Notes: a model not told the origin generated them from the sequence alone. 64,000 bases of DNA from Nocardioides sp. QY071 (GCF_029961765.1 NZ_CP124681.1:4340001-4404000); one strand, 5' to 3'. Numbered from the stretch's first letter, positions 45,983-53,765 are shown. Program-made: numbers and translations.

Positions 45983-47263
45983 TCAGTGGCCGATGACGCC
46001 GGCCGGGTCGTGGTGCTCCCGAACGCGCTCCAGCCGCTCGCGCATCTCGGCAGGCCATGCCGTCTCGAGCGCGCTCGGCTGGTTCAAGGAGCCGACGAAG
46101 TTGGGCTGGAAGCCGCCGCTCGCCCACGGCGCCATCGCCTTTGCCAGCCCGCCGACAGCGGCCGGCACCGGCCCGGCGAACAGCTCGGGCACGGGGGCGC
46201 TGACCACGAAGAGCCCGTACGCCGCGTCGCGGCCCACGACCGAGTCCGGGCGCTGCGGCGCCTGGGCCAGGCGGCCGCCGAGCCGGCGTACCTCCACGGC
46301 GGCCAGTGGGACCTCGACCTGCGGACCGGCGGCCGCGAGCAGTGCCCGGGCGGCAGCGGGGTCGAAGTCGCGCAGGAGCGCTCCCGCCTCCAGCGCCGGC
46401 ATCGGCTGGTCGGGGTCGGCATGGACGGCGCCGAGCGCGGTCACCGGCAGCTCGGCGACGGTGTCGACGATCGGCTCGGCCAGCTTGCGCAGCGGCTCGA
46501 CCAGAGCCGCAGCGACCTCCACGTCACCCACCATCGCGACCCGGAGGTGCACGACGAACCGGCCGCGCAGTGGCGCGGGGACGAAGTCGAGGTCGGGCAG
46601 ACGCAGCAGGGCGGCGGAGGTGTTGGCCTGCTCCGGCACGAGGGCGGACCAGACCGCCCACTCGGTCAGCACCCGCTCGGCATCGGCAGCGTCGAAGAAC
46701 AGGCCGCCGCCGTACACCGTGGTCAGCTCGACCAGGCCGAGCTCGACCGAGGTGACCACACCCGGCAGGTGCTTCCCGCCGAGCAGCGCGGCGAACAGGT
46801 CCGGATGACTCGTGGCCGAGACGGTGAGGAGCTCGCCGGCGCCCGTCACGATCTCGGCGGAGCGCACGAAGTCGCTCGCCCACCCGTAGCTGCGGCCGAG
46901 CGGGCTGAGCCCGCCGCCGAGCAGGTAGCCGACCGCGCCGACTCCGGGCGCGGAGCCGGCCAGCGGCGCCAGCCCGTGCGGCGCGGCGGCCGCGATCACC
47001 TCGGCCCAGGTCGCTCCCGCACCGATCCGGGCGAGCCGCATCTCCGGATCGACCTCGACCCCGGCGAGGCCGCGGGTCAGCAGGGCGACACCGCCCTCGA
47101 TGGCGTGGGTCCAGCCGTGACCGGTGCCGACGGGGTGGACCCGCTCACCCAGAGCGGTGGCAGCGCGGACGATGCCGGCCACCTCCTCGGCGGTACGGGG
47201 CTCGACCACCTCCCGCGGGGCGTGGGCGTGGGCGAGGTTGAACACGGGGAGGGCTGCAGACAT
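45983..47263 (-). CDS. FAD-binding (PCMH-type) oxidoreductase
   Basis: A 426-residue flavoenzyme of the berberine-bridge/glycolate-oxidase superfamily. The FAD domain shows EPRTAEEVAGIVRAAT, GTGHGWTH (a His that may link FAD covalently), GAGATWAEVIAAAAPHGLAP and GAVGYLLGGGLSPLGRSYG. The second covalent-link Cys of classical berberine-bridge enzymes is absent. The C terminus (RVREHHDPAGVIG) is the usual end motif. No signal peptide, so cytosolic. ATG at 47263 after AAGGAA. It heads the operon with four secreted propeller genes; the substrate is unknown and the link to the propellers unclear. Confidence 0.87.
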   Translation of the reverse strand: MSAALPVFNLAHAHAPREVVEPRTAEEVAGIVRAATALGERVHPVGTGHGWTHAIEGGVALLTRGLAGVEVDPEMRLARIGAGATWAEVIAAAAPHGLAPLAGSAPGVGAVGYLLGGGLSPLGRSYGWASDFVRSAEIVTGAGELLTVSATSHPDLFAALLGGKHLPGVVTSVELGLVELTTVYGGGLFFDAADAERVLTEWAVWSALVPEQANTSAALLRLPDLDFVPAPLRGRFVVHLRVAMVGDVEVAAALVEPLRKLAEPIVDTVAELPVTALGAVHADPDQPMPALEAGALLRDFDPAAARALLAAAGPQVEVPLAAVEVRRLGGRLAQAPQRPDSVVGRDAAYGLFVVSAPVPELFAGPVPAAVGGLAKAMAPWASGGFQPNFVGSLNQPSALETAWPAEMRERLERVREHHDPAGVIGH

Positions 47264-47303
47264 GGGATTCCTTCGCATCGGGTGAGGTGGCCAGACTCCG
47301 TGG

Positions 47304-47336
47304 GCGCACTGGAGCGCCGCTGGGAGCTGGCTGGAA
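47304..47336 (-). promoter_or_regulatory. Triple 11-bp direct repeat, copy B
   Basis: In the minus sense the three 11-mers are TTCCAGCCAGC, TCCCAGCGGCG and CTCCAGTGCGC. The CCAG cores lie exactly 11 bp apart. The element ends 40 bp before the FAD oxidase start and would drive the five-gene operon. A -10-like GAGTCT follows 5 bp after the third repeat. A decamer array abuts the upstream edge. Confidence 0.65.
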
Positions 47337-47410
47337 CTGGCTGGGGTTGGCTGGGGTTGGCTGGGGTTGGCTGGGGTTGGCTGGGGTTGGCTGGGGTTGG
47401 CTGGGGTTGG
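47331..47410. repeat. Tandem decamer array CTGGGGTTGG, seven perfect copies
   Basis: Seven perfect copies of CTGGGGTTGG occupy 47341-47410, preceded by one degenerate copy (CTGGAACTGG, 47331-47340) that overlaps copy B of the 11-bp element. It lies in the promoter region of the FAD oxidase operon. The plus strand is G-rich with regular GGGG and GG runs, so a G-quadruplex or slippage-prone tract is possible. It is not a CRISPR: there are no spacers. Confidence 0.9.
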
Positions 47411-47442
47411 CTGGCGAGCTCGACGTGTGCGCTGATCCGCGG

Positions 47443-47478
47443 GGTCTCGAAGGACAGCGAGGTCTCGAAGGACAGCGA
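47443..47478. repeat. Two tandem copies of an 18-bp unit
   Basis: The 18-mer GGTCTCGAAGGACAGCGA occurs twice in direct succession (47443-47460 and 47461-47478), then begins a third time (GGTC). It lies between the stop of propeller paralog 5 and the decamer array. No reading frame of note crosses it; together with the decamers it marks a recombination- or slippage-prone spacer. Confidence 0.85.
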
Positions 47479-47530
47479 GGTCGTCCCCGAGCTCGCTGGT
47501 GTCAGAGGGCTCGGAGGGTCCTGCCGATGC

Positions 47531-48763
47531 TCATCGGCGCACCCGGACCGGCTTGCTCGTGACCTTCACGGCCGGCTTGTCCGGCGCCTTGACGACGACC
47601 CTGATCCGCAGCCGGTGCCCGCGGTCGGCGGCGACGACCTTGTGCTTGCGACCCTTGCCGACCTTCTTTCCGTCACGCAGCCAGGTGATGGTGACCTTGC
47701 CTGTCGCTGCCAGCCCGCTGACGTCGGCGCGCAGCACCTTGCCGACCCGTGCCTTGCCCTTGATCCGCAGCTCTCCGGTCCCGGTCCCGTTCCCGTTCTG
47801 CTGGCCGTCCTGTGCCGGAGCGCTCAGCGGCGCCGGCGACCAGTCCGGCTCGGACCCGCCGGACAGCAGCAGCGTCGAGGGCTCGCCGCAGTCGTGGGCA
47901 CCGGAGCGGGTCCAGACGCCGTCGCTCTCCTGCCACGCCAGCGCGTCGCTGTCGGGCGCCCAGGTCGGATGGTCGATGGCGGTCGGGCCGATCTGGCACA
48001 GCGGCGAGGGAACGGCGGGCGGCGGCCCGGAGACCGCGTTGCCGCTCACGTCGTACCAGATGATCCAACGGTTGTCGTCGAAGCCGCGTACGGCGGCCAG
48101 CAGCCTGCCGTCCGGGCTCAGCTCGGCGTTCCCGAGGTCGGTCGACCCCTCGCCGTACACGTCCTCGTCGTCGAACCAGTACTGCGGCTCCTGGCCCAGG
48201 TCATGGAGCTGCGTCTGCGAGTGGTAGCCACCGGACTGCAGGGTGCGACCGTTGCCGATCCACGACGGGTCCCAGAAGAAGGTGGTGCCCAGCGTCGCCG
48301 GATCGGTGAGGTGGTCGGCGGCCGTGTAGCCGGTGGCGGAGCGGTAGCCGAACGGGCTCACGTAGTTCGTGATGCTGTAGGCGATTCGCTGGCCGTCGGG
48401 CGAGATCGCGGCGCTGGTGATGTTGCCGTCGACGTTCGAGCCGACCGACGTCGGCAGGGACGGCGGGTCCATCCTGGTGAGGACCCTGCCCTGCTGGTCC
48501 ATCCGGACCAGCAGCGGCCCCTGGGTGGCCACCACGACGCCGCCGTCGGACTGGGTCGGCGAGCCGTAGGGCAAGGTCGCCGTGCCGTCCCGGGTCAGCG
48601 CACGCTGGCCCGATCCGTCGCCAGCGGCGATCCACACGTTGTGGTCCTTGATGTAGACGAGGGTGCCGCCCGGAGCGGCGGCGGCAGCGGGCCTGGGCGC
48701 CGCGACCGGAGCGGCGACGAGAGCGCCCCCGGCCAGCAGAGCGAGGGCGAGCAGGCGGGACAT
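47531..48763 (-). CDS. Secreted TolB-like propeller protein, paralog 5
   Basis: A 410-residue secreted protein; signal peptide about 1-29 (LLALALLAGGALVAAPVAAP). Blades: VYIKDHNVWIAAGDGSGQR, SPTQSDGGVVVATQG, AISPDGQRIAYSI, ELSPDGRLLAAVRG, TWAPDSDALAWQE. The C-terminal module is a divergent version (ITWLRDGKKVGKGRKHKV, ADRGHRLRIRV). It lacks the first Cys pair found in paralogs 1-4. ATG at 48763 after GAAGGAG. It is its own transcription unit behind copy C of the 11-bp element. Confidence 0.86.
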   Translation of the reverse strand: MSRLLALALLAGGALVAAPVAAPRPAAAAAPGGTLVYIKDHNVWIAAGDGSGQRALTRDGTATLPYGSPTQSDGGVVVATQGPLLVRMDQQGRVLTRMDPPSLPTSVGSNVDGNITSAAISPDGQRIAYSITNYVSPFGYRSATGYTAADHLTDPATLGTTFFWDPSWIGNGRTLQSGGYHSQTQLHDLGQEPQYWFDDEDVYGEGSTDLGNAELSPDGRLLAAVRGFDDNRWIIWYDVSGNAVSGPPPAVPSPLCQIGPTAIDHPTWAPDSDALAWQESDGVWTRSGAHDCGEPSTLLLSGGSEPDWSPAPLSAPAQDGQQNGNGTGTGELRIKGKARVGKVLRADVSGLAATGKVTITWLRDGKKVGKGRKHKVVAADRGHRLRIRVVVKAPDKPAVKVTSKPVRVRR

Positions 48764-48808
48764 GGTTCTCCTTCGGACGACACGGGATGTCACGCCGATC
48801 GTCGGCGG

Positions 48809-48841
48809 GCGCGCTGGAGCCGCGCTGGCGTCCCGCTGGAG
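48809..48841 (-). promoter_or_regulatory. Triple 11-bp direct repeat, copy C
   Basis: In the minus sense: CTCCAGCGGGA, CGCCAGCGCGG and CTCCAGCGCGC, the best-conserved copy. It ends 45 bp before the ATG of paralog 5. A -10-like GACGAT follows about 6 bp after the third repeat. It lies in the 141-bp gap shared with the divergent DUF3000 gene. Confidence 0.7.
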
Positions 48842-48904
48842 ACGGGCCGGGGCCAACGGCGTGGGACGCACGCCGATCCGGCCCGGGGGTCCTAGGGTGG
48901 CCCC

Positions 48905-49513
48905 ATGGTCGCCCGCCAGGAGATGAACCAGGGGTCCGGCGCGGCCGGCACTCCCCCCGAGTTCACCGCTGCCGTCGCGGGCCTGCGTGCGGCCACGTTC
49001 CGCCCGGAGGTCTTCTGCGAGGAGATGCCGGCGCCGCAGCGGATCGCGCCGTACGCCGCCGCGCTGTCGGCCGACGTCACCGTGGACGACGAGGAGGTCG
49101 CCACCGGGCGGCTCGTCCTGCTCCACGACCCCGCCGGCAACGAGGCGTGGCAGGGCACCTTCCGCTGCGTGGCGTACTGCCGGGCCGAGATCGACCACGA
49201 CCTCGCGACCGACCCGATGCTCACCGACGTCGGCTGGACCTGGTTGAGCGACGCGCTCGAGGCCCACGGCGCCGAGCACGTCGCGGTGTCCGGGACCGTG
49301 ACCAAGGTGGTCACCGAGTCCTACGGCTCGATGGCCGACGAGCCGGGCAGCGCCCAGCTGGAGATCCGGGCGTCGTGGACGCCCGTCGATCCCGGAGACA
49401 TCGCCACCCACGCCGAGGCGTGGGGCGAGCTCATGTGCACCGCCGGCGGGCTGGAGCCGGTGCCCGACGGGATCGCGGTCATGCCGTCGCGGCGCGGCCA
49501 GCGGGGCGGCTGA
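48905..49513 (+). CDS. DUF3000 family protein
   Basis: A 202-residue protein of an actinobacteria-specific family. Characteristic stretches are ATFRPEVFCEEMPAPQRIAP, VGWTWLSDALEAHGAEH, SGTVTKVVTESYG and IRASWTP. Function unknown. Its stop overlaps the start of the RNase D gene (TGATG), the standard pairing in actinobacteria. The 5' neighbour in relatives is usually near hemE, which here is 14 kb away. Confidence 0.92.
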   Translation: MVARQEMNQGSGAAGTPPEFTAAVAGLRAATFRPEVFCEEMPAPQRIAPYAAALSADVTVDDEEVATGRLVLLHDPAGNEAWQGTFRCVAYCRAEIDHDLATDPMLTDVGWTWLSDALEAHGAEHVAVSGTVTKVVTESYGSMADEPGSAQLEIRASWTPVDPGDIATHAEAWGELMCTAGGLEPVPDGIAVMPSRRGQRGG

Positions 49514-50871
49514 TGGCCGACCAGGCACCTGACGAGACGCCCGAGGAGGACCAGCAGCCGGTCGAGCTGCTGACCCTCGCCGACGGCCTGCCGCCGGTGA
49601 TCGACACACCGGAGGCGCTCGCCGCCTACTGCGGCCTGCTCGCCGCGGGCAGCGGGCCGGTGGCGATCGACGCCGAGCGGGCGTCCGGCTACCGCTACTC
49701 CAACCGTGCGTACCTGATCCAGGTCAAGCGCGCCGGGGCCGGCATCGGCCTGATCGACCCGATCCCGTTCGGCGACCTGACACCCCTCGCCGACGCGATC
49801 GGCGACGCGGAGTGGATCCTGCACGCCGCCACCCAGGACCTGCCCTGCCTGGCCGAGGTCGGGCTGCGCCCGGTCGCCCTCTTCGACACCGAGCTCGCCG
49901 GCCGGCTCCTCAACTACCCCCGGGTCGGGCTCGCCACCCTGGTCGAGACCCTCCTCGGACGACACCTGCGCAAGGAGCACTCCGCCGTCGACTGGTCGAC
50001 GCGGCCGCTGCCCGAGCCGTGGCTGGAGTACGCCGCCCTCGACGTCGAGGTGCTCGTCGAGCTGCGCGACCTGCTGGCCGCCCAGCTCGAGGAGGCCGGG
50101 AAGGCCGACTGGGCCCGGCAGGAGTTCGAGCACGTGCGTGGGTTCGAGCCGGCGGTGCGGGTCGACGCGTGGCGTCGTACCTCCGGCCTCCACAAGGTGC
50201 GCGGCCGTCGTACCCTCGGCGCCGTGCGGGCGCTGTGGGAGGCCCGCGACGCGATCGCCCGCGAGCGCGACGTGACCCCGGGCCGGTTGATCCCCGACAC
50301 CGCCATCGTCGCTGCCGCGACCGCGATGCCGACCACCCGCGGCGCGCTGCTCGGCACCTCGGGCTTCCACGGCCGCGGCGCCGCCCGCCACGCCAAGGAG
50401 TGGCTCGCCGCGCTGCAGTCGGCCGCCGACCTGCCGGAGAACGACCTGCCCACGCGGGTCACCCACGGCGACGGTCCCCCGGCGCCGCGCACCTGGGCCG
50501 ACAAGGACCCGGTCGCCGCCCGCCGGCTCGAGCTCGCCCGCGCGGCGGTCTCGGCACTGGCCGAGGAGCACTCCATCCCGCTCGAGAACCTGCTCACGCC
50601 CGACACCCTGCGCCGGGTGATGTGGACGCCGCCGGGCACCCGTGACCCCGTCGACCTGCTCGAGGCGGTCATCGACCAGCTCCGGTCGCTCGGCGCACGC
50701 AGCTGGCAGATCGGGCTGACCGCTCCCGCGCTCAGCCGCGCGGTCCTCGACGCCGAGTCGACGCCCGCGAGCCGGCCGAAGAAGAAGCGTCAGGGCGTCG
50801 CGGAGCCGGACGGCGTCTCCGACGCCTCCCCCGAGGGCGAGCCCGACGGCGTCTCCGACGGCTCCACGTAG
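49513..50871 (+). CDS. rnd: Ribonuclease D (3'-5' exonuclease with HRDC domain)
   Basis: A 452-residue RNase. The DEDD exonuclease domain shows VAIDAERASGYRYSNRAYLI (first Asp-x-Glu), HAATQDLPCL, FDTELAGRLL and EYAALDVEVLVELRD. An HRDC domain follows (LWEARDAIARERDVTPGRLI). Its role is tRNA/stable-RNA 3' processing. The C terminus carries a repeated PDGVSD tail, absent from ordinary RNase D, that overlaps the convergent solute-binding gene by 82 bp. Confidence 0.94.
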   Translation: MADQAPDETPEEDQQPVELLTLADGLPPVIDTPEALAAYCGLLAAGSGPVAIDAERASGYRYSNRAYLIQVKRAGAGIGLIDPIPFGDLTPLADAIGDAEWILHAATQDLPCLAEVGLRPVALFDTELAGRLLNYPRVGLATLVETLLGRHLRKEHSAVDWSTRPLPEPWLEYAALDVEVLVELRDLLAAQLEEAGKADWARQEFEHVRGFEPAVRVDAWRRTSGLHKVRGRRTLGAVRALWEARDAIARERDVTPGRLIPDTAIVAAATAMPTTRGALLGTSGFHGRGAARHAKEWLAALQSAADLPENDLPTRVTHGDGPPAPRTWADKDPVAARRLELARAAVSALAEEHSIPLENLLTPDTLRRVMWTPPGTRDPVDLLEAVIDQLRSLGARSWQIGLTAPALSRAVLDAESTPASRPKKKRQGVAEPDGVSDASPEGEPDGVSDGST

Positions 50872-52208
50872 TCCGGGTCGAGCAGGCTGCTCGACTTCTC
50901 GTCGATCGCCTTCAGCGACTCCTGGAGGTCGGCGATGTCCGGCGTGGTCAACAGCGTCTCGATGTCGGGATCGACCAGCTGGCGCAGCTCGCGGCCCTGG
51001 GTCATCAGCGGCGGCAGCACGATCGTGCGCATCACCGAGTTGAAGATCGAGGCGTGCTCGGGCGCCTGGCCCGGCTGGAGGAAGTCGGCGGAGAAGGCCA
51101 CGGTGAGCTTCGCGGGCTGGACGTAGCCGGTCTCGGCCACCCGGGCCAGGGCCTCGTCGCTGACCAGGTAGCTGAGCACGTTGGCCGCGGCCTCGTTTCG
51201 CGCGGGCCGGGCAGGCGCCAGGCAGATGCCGTTGAGGTCGGCGATGGTCTTGGCCGACCCGAGCGAGGGCATCGGGATCACGTCGAAGTTGAGGCCCTCG
51301 ACGCCGCGCAGCTCGGGGGTCAGCCCGCGGAAGCCGGCGATCATGGCGAGCTTGCCGCGCTTGAACCAGTCGACGGCCGAGCGCTGCCCGAGCTGCTTGG
51401 CACTCAGGGTGAGCCGGGGGTCGCGCAGCAGCTCCAGGGTACGACGCAGCGCGTCGGTCGAGCCGTCGTCGCCGAGCGCGAGCGCGGTCGGGTCGTTGTC
51501 GTCGTCGAAGAGCTCGCCGCCGCCGGAGTAGATGAACGGCGCCAGGCCGCGCAGGGTGGGCTCGATGTAGATGCCGCGGGTGTTGCGTCGCGGCCGGCTG
51601 CCGAACTCGGCGGCCGCGCGGAACTCCGCGAAGTTCCAGCTGGTGTGGCCCTCACGCGGTACCGGCAGGCCCTCGGCCTCCATCGCCGCGAAGTCGACGA
51701 GGTCGGTGTTGTAGTAGATGACCATCGGCGAGGCGGCGTACGGCATGCACTGCAGGTCGTCGTCGACCGAGAACGCCGACACCGCGTCGCGGGCCCAGTC
51801 GTCGCCGATCGGGATCTCGCGCTCGTTGACCAGGTCGAGCAGCGGCACGTTCCGCTTCTCGGCGACCGTCTGCGCCAGGTCGCCGCGCGGGAGCAGGTAG
51901 AGGTCGGGCTTGGCGCCGCCGCTGCGGATCGCGTCGAGCATCGCGTCGGCGTCGGGCCAGGACACGATGGAGACGTTGGTGTCCTTGCTGCTGGCGTTGT
52001 AGTCGTCGACGACCGTCTGGTACGCCGCGATCTCGGGCGCGGTGCCCCACACCGCGAGCTGCAGCTCGGTCATCGTCTGCGCCGTCGGCTGCGGCCGGTG
52101 CGGGCGCTGCTTCTGCTCGGTGCCGCTCGCAAGGGCGATCATGCCCACGAGGACCACCAGAGCGACCCCGACAACGACTGCACCCGTCCGCCACGTGAAC
52201 CGACCCAC
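50790..52208 (-). CDS. Extracellular solute-binding protein, ABC type
   Basis: A 472-residue protein of the sugar-type solute-binding family 1 (WGTAPEIAAYQTVVDDYNAS, then YAASPMVIYYNTDLV and FKRGKLAMIAGFRG). It has an N-terminal signal anchor (TGAVVVGVALVVLVGMIALA) with no lipobox Cys. No permease or ATPase gene is adjacent, so it is an orphan. The C-terminal tail is Ser/Thr/Pro/Glu-rich with repeated ETPSGS, encoded opposite the RNase D tail. Substrate unknown. Confidence 0.88.
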   Translation of the reverse strand: MGRFTWRTGAVVVGVALVVLVGMIALASGTEQKQRPHRPQPTAQTMTELQLAVWGTAPEIAAYQTVVDDYNASSKDTNVSIVSWPDADAMLDAIRSGGAKPDLYLLPRGDLAQTVAEKRNVPLLDLVNEREIPIGDDWARDAVSAFSVDDDLQCMPYAASPMVIYYNTDLVDFAAMEAEGLPVPREGHTSWNFAEFRAAAEFGSRPRRNTRGIYIEPTLRGLAPFIYSGGGELFDDDNDPTALALGDDGSTDALRRTLELLRDPRLTLSAKQLGQRSAVDWFKRGKLAMIAGFRGLTPELRGVEGLNFDVIPMPSLGSAKTIADLNGICLAPARPARNEAAANVLSYLVSDEALARVAETGYVQPAKLTVAFSADFLQPGQAPEHASIFNSVMRTIVLPPLMTQGRELRQLVDPDIETLLTTPDIADLQESLKAIDEKSSSLLDPDYVEPSETPSGSPSGEASETPSGSATP

Positions 52209-52269
52209 GGCCGCAACCCTACCGGCCGGTCACAGGGCTCCCTGCGGCGCGTGGTTCTAGAGTGAGTGG

Positions 52270-52869
52270 GTGTCCGAGCACCGGCGTCACCACCGCCCCG
52301 CACCGCGGGAGGCCGCCTTCTTCGACGAGTACGTCGGCGCCGCCGACCCCGCGCTGCTCGCCGAGGCCGCCGAGAGAGCCGCGGTGCTCCTGATCCGCGG
52401 CGCTCGCACCAGCGACGACACCGGGGTCGCCGAACGACTGGTCCACCTCGCCGACACCGAGGGCATCGAGGCGATCGCCGAGGTCTGGTCCCACGCCGCC
52501 GCCGACTCCCTGGCCGGCTGCCTGTGGCGGCTCTACCTGCTCCGCTCGTGGGTGTACGCCGACCCGGCCGGGGTCGCCCGGCAGTTCGAGGCCGGCCGCA
52601 GCCGCGCCGAGTTCGCCCGCGTCGTCGCCGGGGTCGCCGACCCGCCCGGACCCGACGAGCTGCGGGCCATGGTCGACGAGGTGCTCCGCGGGATCGCCGC
52701 TGGCGAGTTCGCCGACGTGCTGCTCCGGGCCGCCGCCTTCGCCCGCGTCGTCGCGGCGGGCCGCGCCACGCTGCACGACGTACCCGACGCCGACGTCCGG
52801 CGGATGCTCGTGCTCGGCGAGCAGCTCGAGGCGGCCGGACACCTGGAGCTCGCGAGCCGGTTGGCCTGA
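52270..52869 (+). CDS. Conserved hypothetical protein, helical
   Basis: A 199-residue, largely helical cytosolic protein with no known motif. It starts at GTG 52270 (MSEHRRHHRPAP) and contains FDEYVGAADPALLAEAAERA, EVWSHAAADSLAGCLWRLYL and LEAAGHLELASRLA. The codon pattern and the strongly helical, Ala/Asp/Glu-rich composition look like a genuine actinobacterial gene. I do not recognise a function. It is divergent from the solute-binding protein gene and convergent with the Ig-like genes. Confidence 0.75.
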   Translation: MSEHRRHHRPAPREAAFFDEYVGAADPALLAEAAERAAVLLIRGARTSDDTGVAERLVHLADTEGIEAIAEVWSHAAADSLAGCLWRLYLLRSWVYADPAGVARQFEAGRSRAEFARVVAGVADPPGPDELRAMVDEVLRGIAAGEFADVLLRAAAFARVVAAGRATLHDVPDADVRRMLVLGEQLEAAGHLELASRLA

Positions 52870-52887
52870 GCACTGGTTCCGAGGCCG

Positions 52888-52992
52888 TAGAATAGGCAAT
52901 CGAGCACGCCGGGCCGCGGCAGCCCCGGGTCCCAAATTCAGCCGCTACGAGCGGCCCTGCGCCGTGAGGCGCTCCCGGTCCGGCGTGCTCGA
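52888..52992 (+). ncRNA. Candidate small structured RNA (or elaborate terminator) with its own -10 box
   Basis: A near-consensus -10 box, TAGAAT (52888-52893; a weak -35 CTGAGC lies 16 bp upstream), would place the start at about 52900. Exactly there begins a 13-bp perfect closing stem: TCGAGCACGCCGG (52900-52912) pairs with CCGGCGTGCTCGA (52980-52992). Inside are two perfect hairpins, GCCGCT-ACG-AGCGGC and GCGCC-GTGA-GGCGC, and a possible CCGGG/CCCGG inner stem. The predicted RNA is about 93 nt, with both ends paired. It lies between convergent genes, so a bidirectional terminator is the alternative. Confidence 0.45.
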
Positions 52993-53006
52993 CCTCTCCC
53001 GCCGAC

Positions 53007-53765
53007 CTAGCGCACGACGACGCGATAGCTGGCGCTCGACGCGGTCACGGTCGAGGAGCCGAGGAAGCGGATCCTCAGCTTGTGCTTGCCCTTCGTCAGC
53101 TTCTTGGTCGTCAACGTCACCGACGTCGCGCCGTTGGGGAGAGTCCCCTGCGCGACCAGCCGCTTTCCGTCGCGGATCTGGACCTGACCCGACGCGGGGC
53201 GCGACGCGGAGACGACGATCTTGACCCGCACGCGCCGCTTCGACACCTTTGCGGAGCCCACCTTCACGGTCGAGCCCACCGCCGCCTGGGAGTGGCTCGG
53301 CACCCCGATGGCGGGATCGACGACATAGCTGAGCGTCCGGCTCACGGAGGGCGCCTGGGTCGCCGTACCGGTGTAGCGCGCCGACACCTGGTAGGTGCCG
53401 ACCTGGTCCGTGGGCATGGTCATCCGCGCCGTGCCCTCCTCGTCGACGGCGACCTCCTCGCCGATCTGCGCGCCATCGAGGTAGAAGGCCACCGTGCCGT
53501 TGGCGGGGTCGACGCTCTCGTAGACGTCGACGGTCGCGATCGCCTCGATGGGGTAGGCGTTGGGCGAGCCGGGCGGCCAGGTCCGCCACCCGCTCAGCAC
53601 CAGGGCGGTCACGGTCTCGAAGGCCGCGGTGCTCACCTGGGGGACGGCGTACGCCGAGGGGGCCGGTGCTGCTGTGGAGACGCCTGCCAGCGTCGTGGCC
53701 AGCGATACCGCCAAGGCGGCGGTCCCACGCAGCGCGACGCCTCGACGACGGGATCGGCAGCTCAT
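53007..53765 (-). CDS. Secreted Ig-like repeat protein, small
   Basis: A 252-residue secreted protein. Signal peptide about 1-40 (LRGTAALAVSLATTLAGVST). It holds one Big_3-like domain (ATVDVYESVDPANGTVAFYL, VDEEGTARMTMP, GTYQVSARYTGT) and a C-terminal domain with KVSKRRVRVKIVVSASRP and TTKKLTKGKHKLRIRFLGS. That C-terminal domain matches the end of the upstream gene, so the two are paralogs. ATG overlaps the upstream stop (ATGA). Probably wall-associated; function unknown. Confidence 0.85.
   Translation of the reverse strand: MSCRSRRRGVALRGTAALAVSLATTLAGVSTAAPAPSAYAVPQVSTAAFETVTALVLSGWRTWPPGSPNAYPIEAIATVDVYESVDPANGTVAFYLDGAQIGEEVAVDEEGTARMTMPTDQVGTYQVSARYTGTATQAPSVSRTLSYVVDPAIGVPSHSQAAVGSTVKVGSAKVSKRRVRVKIVVSASRPASGQVQIRDGKRLVAQGTLPNGATSVTLTTKKLTKGKHKLRIRFLGSSTVTASSASYRVVVR

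Noticed and set aside
47341-47410. Decamer array as a possible CRISPR
   Set aside because: Repeats are 10 bp with no spacers, and no cas genes are present.
44642-48895. A 1417-codon plus-strand open frame across the propeller cluster and repeats
   Set aside because: It runs through the decamer array and opposite several real secreted proteins; no domain, no ribosome-binding site.
34815-48904. Island as a prophage or integrative element
   Set aside because: No integrase, phage structural gene, attachment repeat or tRNA border was found.
48905-52208. Triple 11-bp repeat upstream of the RNase D and solute-binding genes
   Set aside because: Only a lone CTCTAG word was seen before 52208; without 11-bp repetition it was not counted.
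52900-52992. Folded intergenic sequence as a tRNA or selenocysteine tRNA
   Set aside because: There is no T-loop consensus, no 7- or 8-bp acceptor with CCA, and the closing stem is 13 bp.
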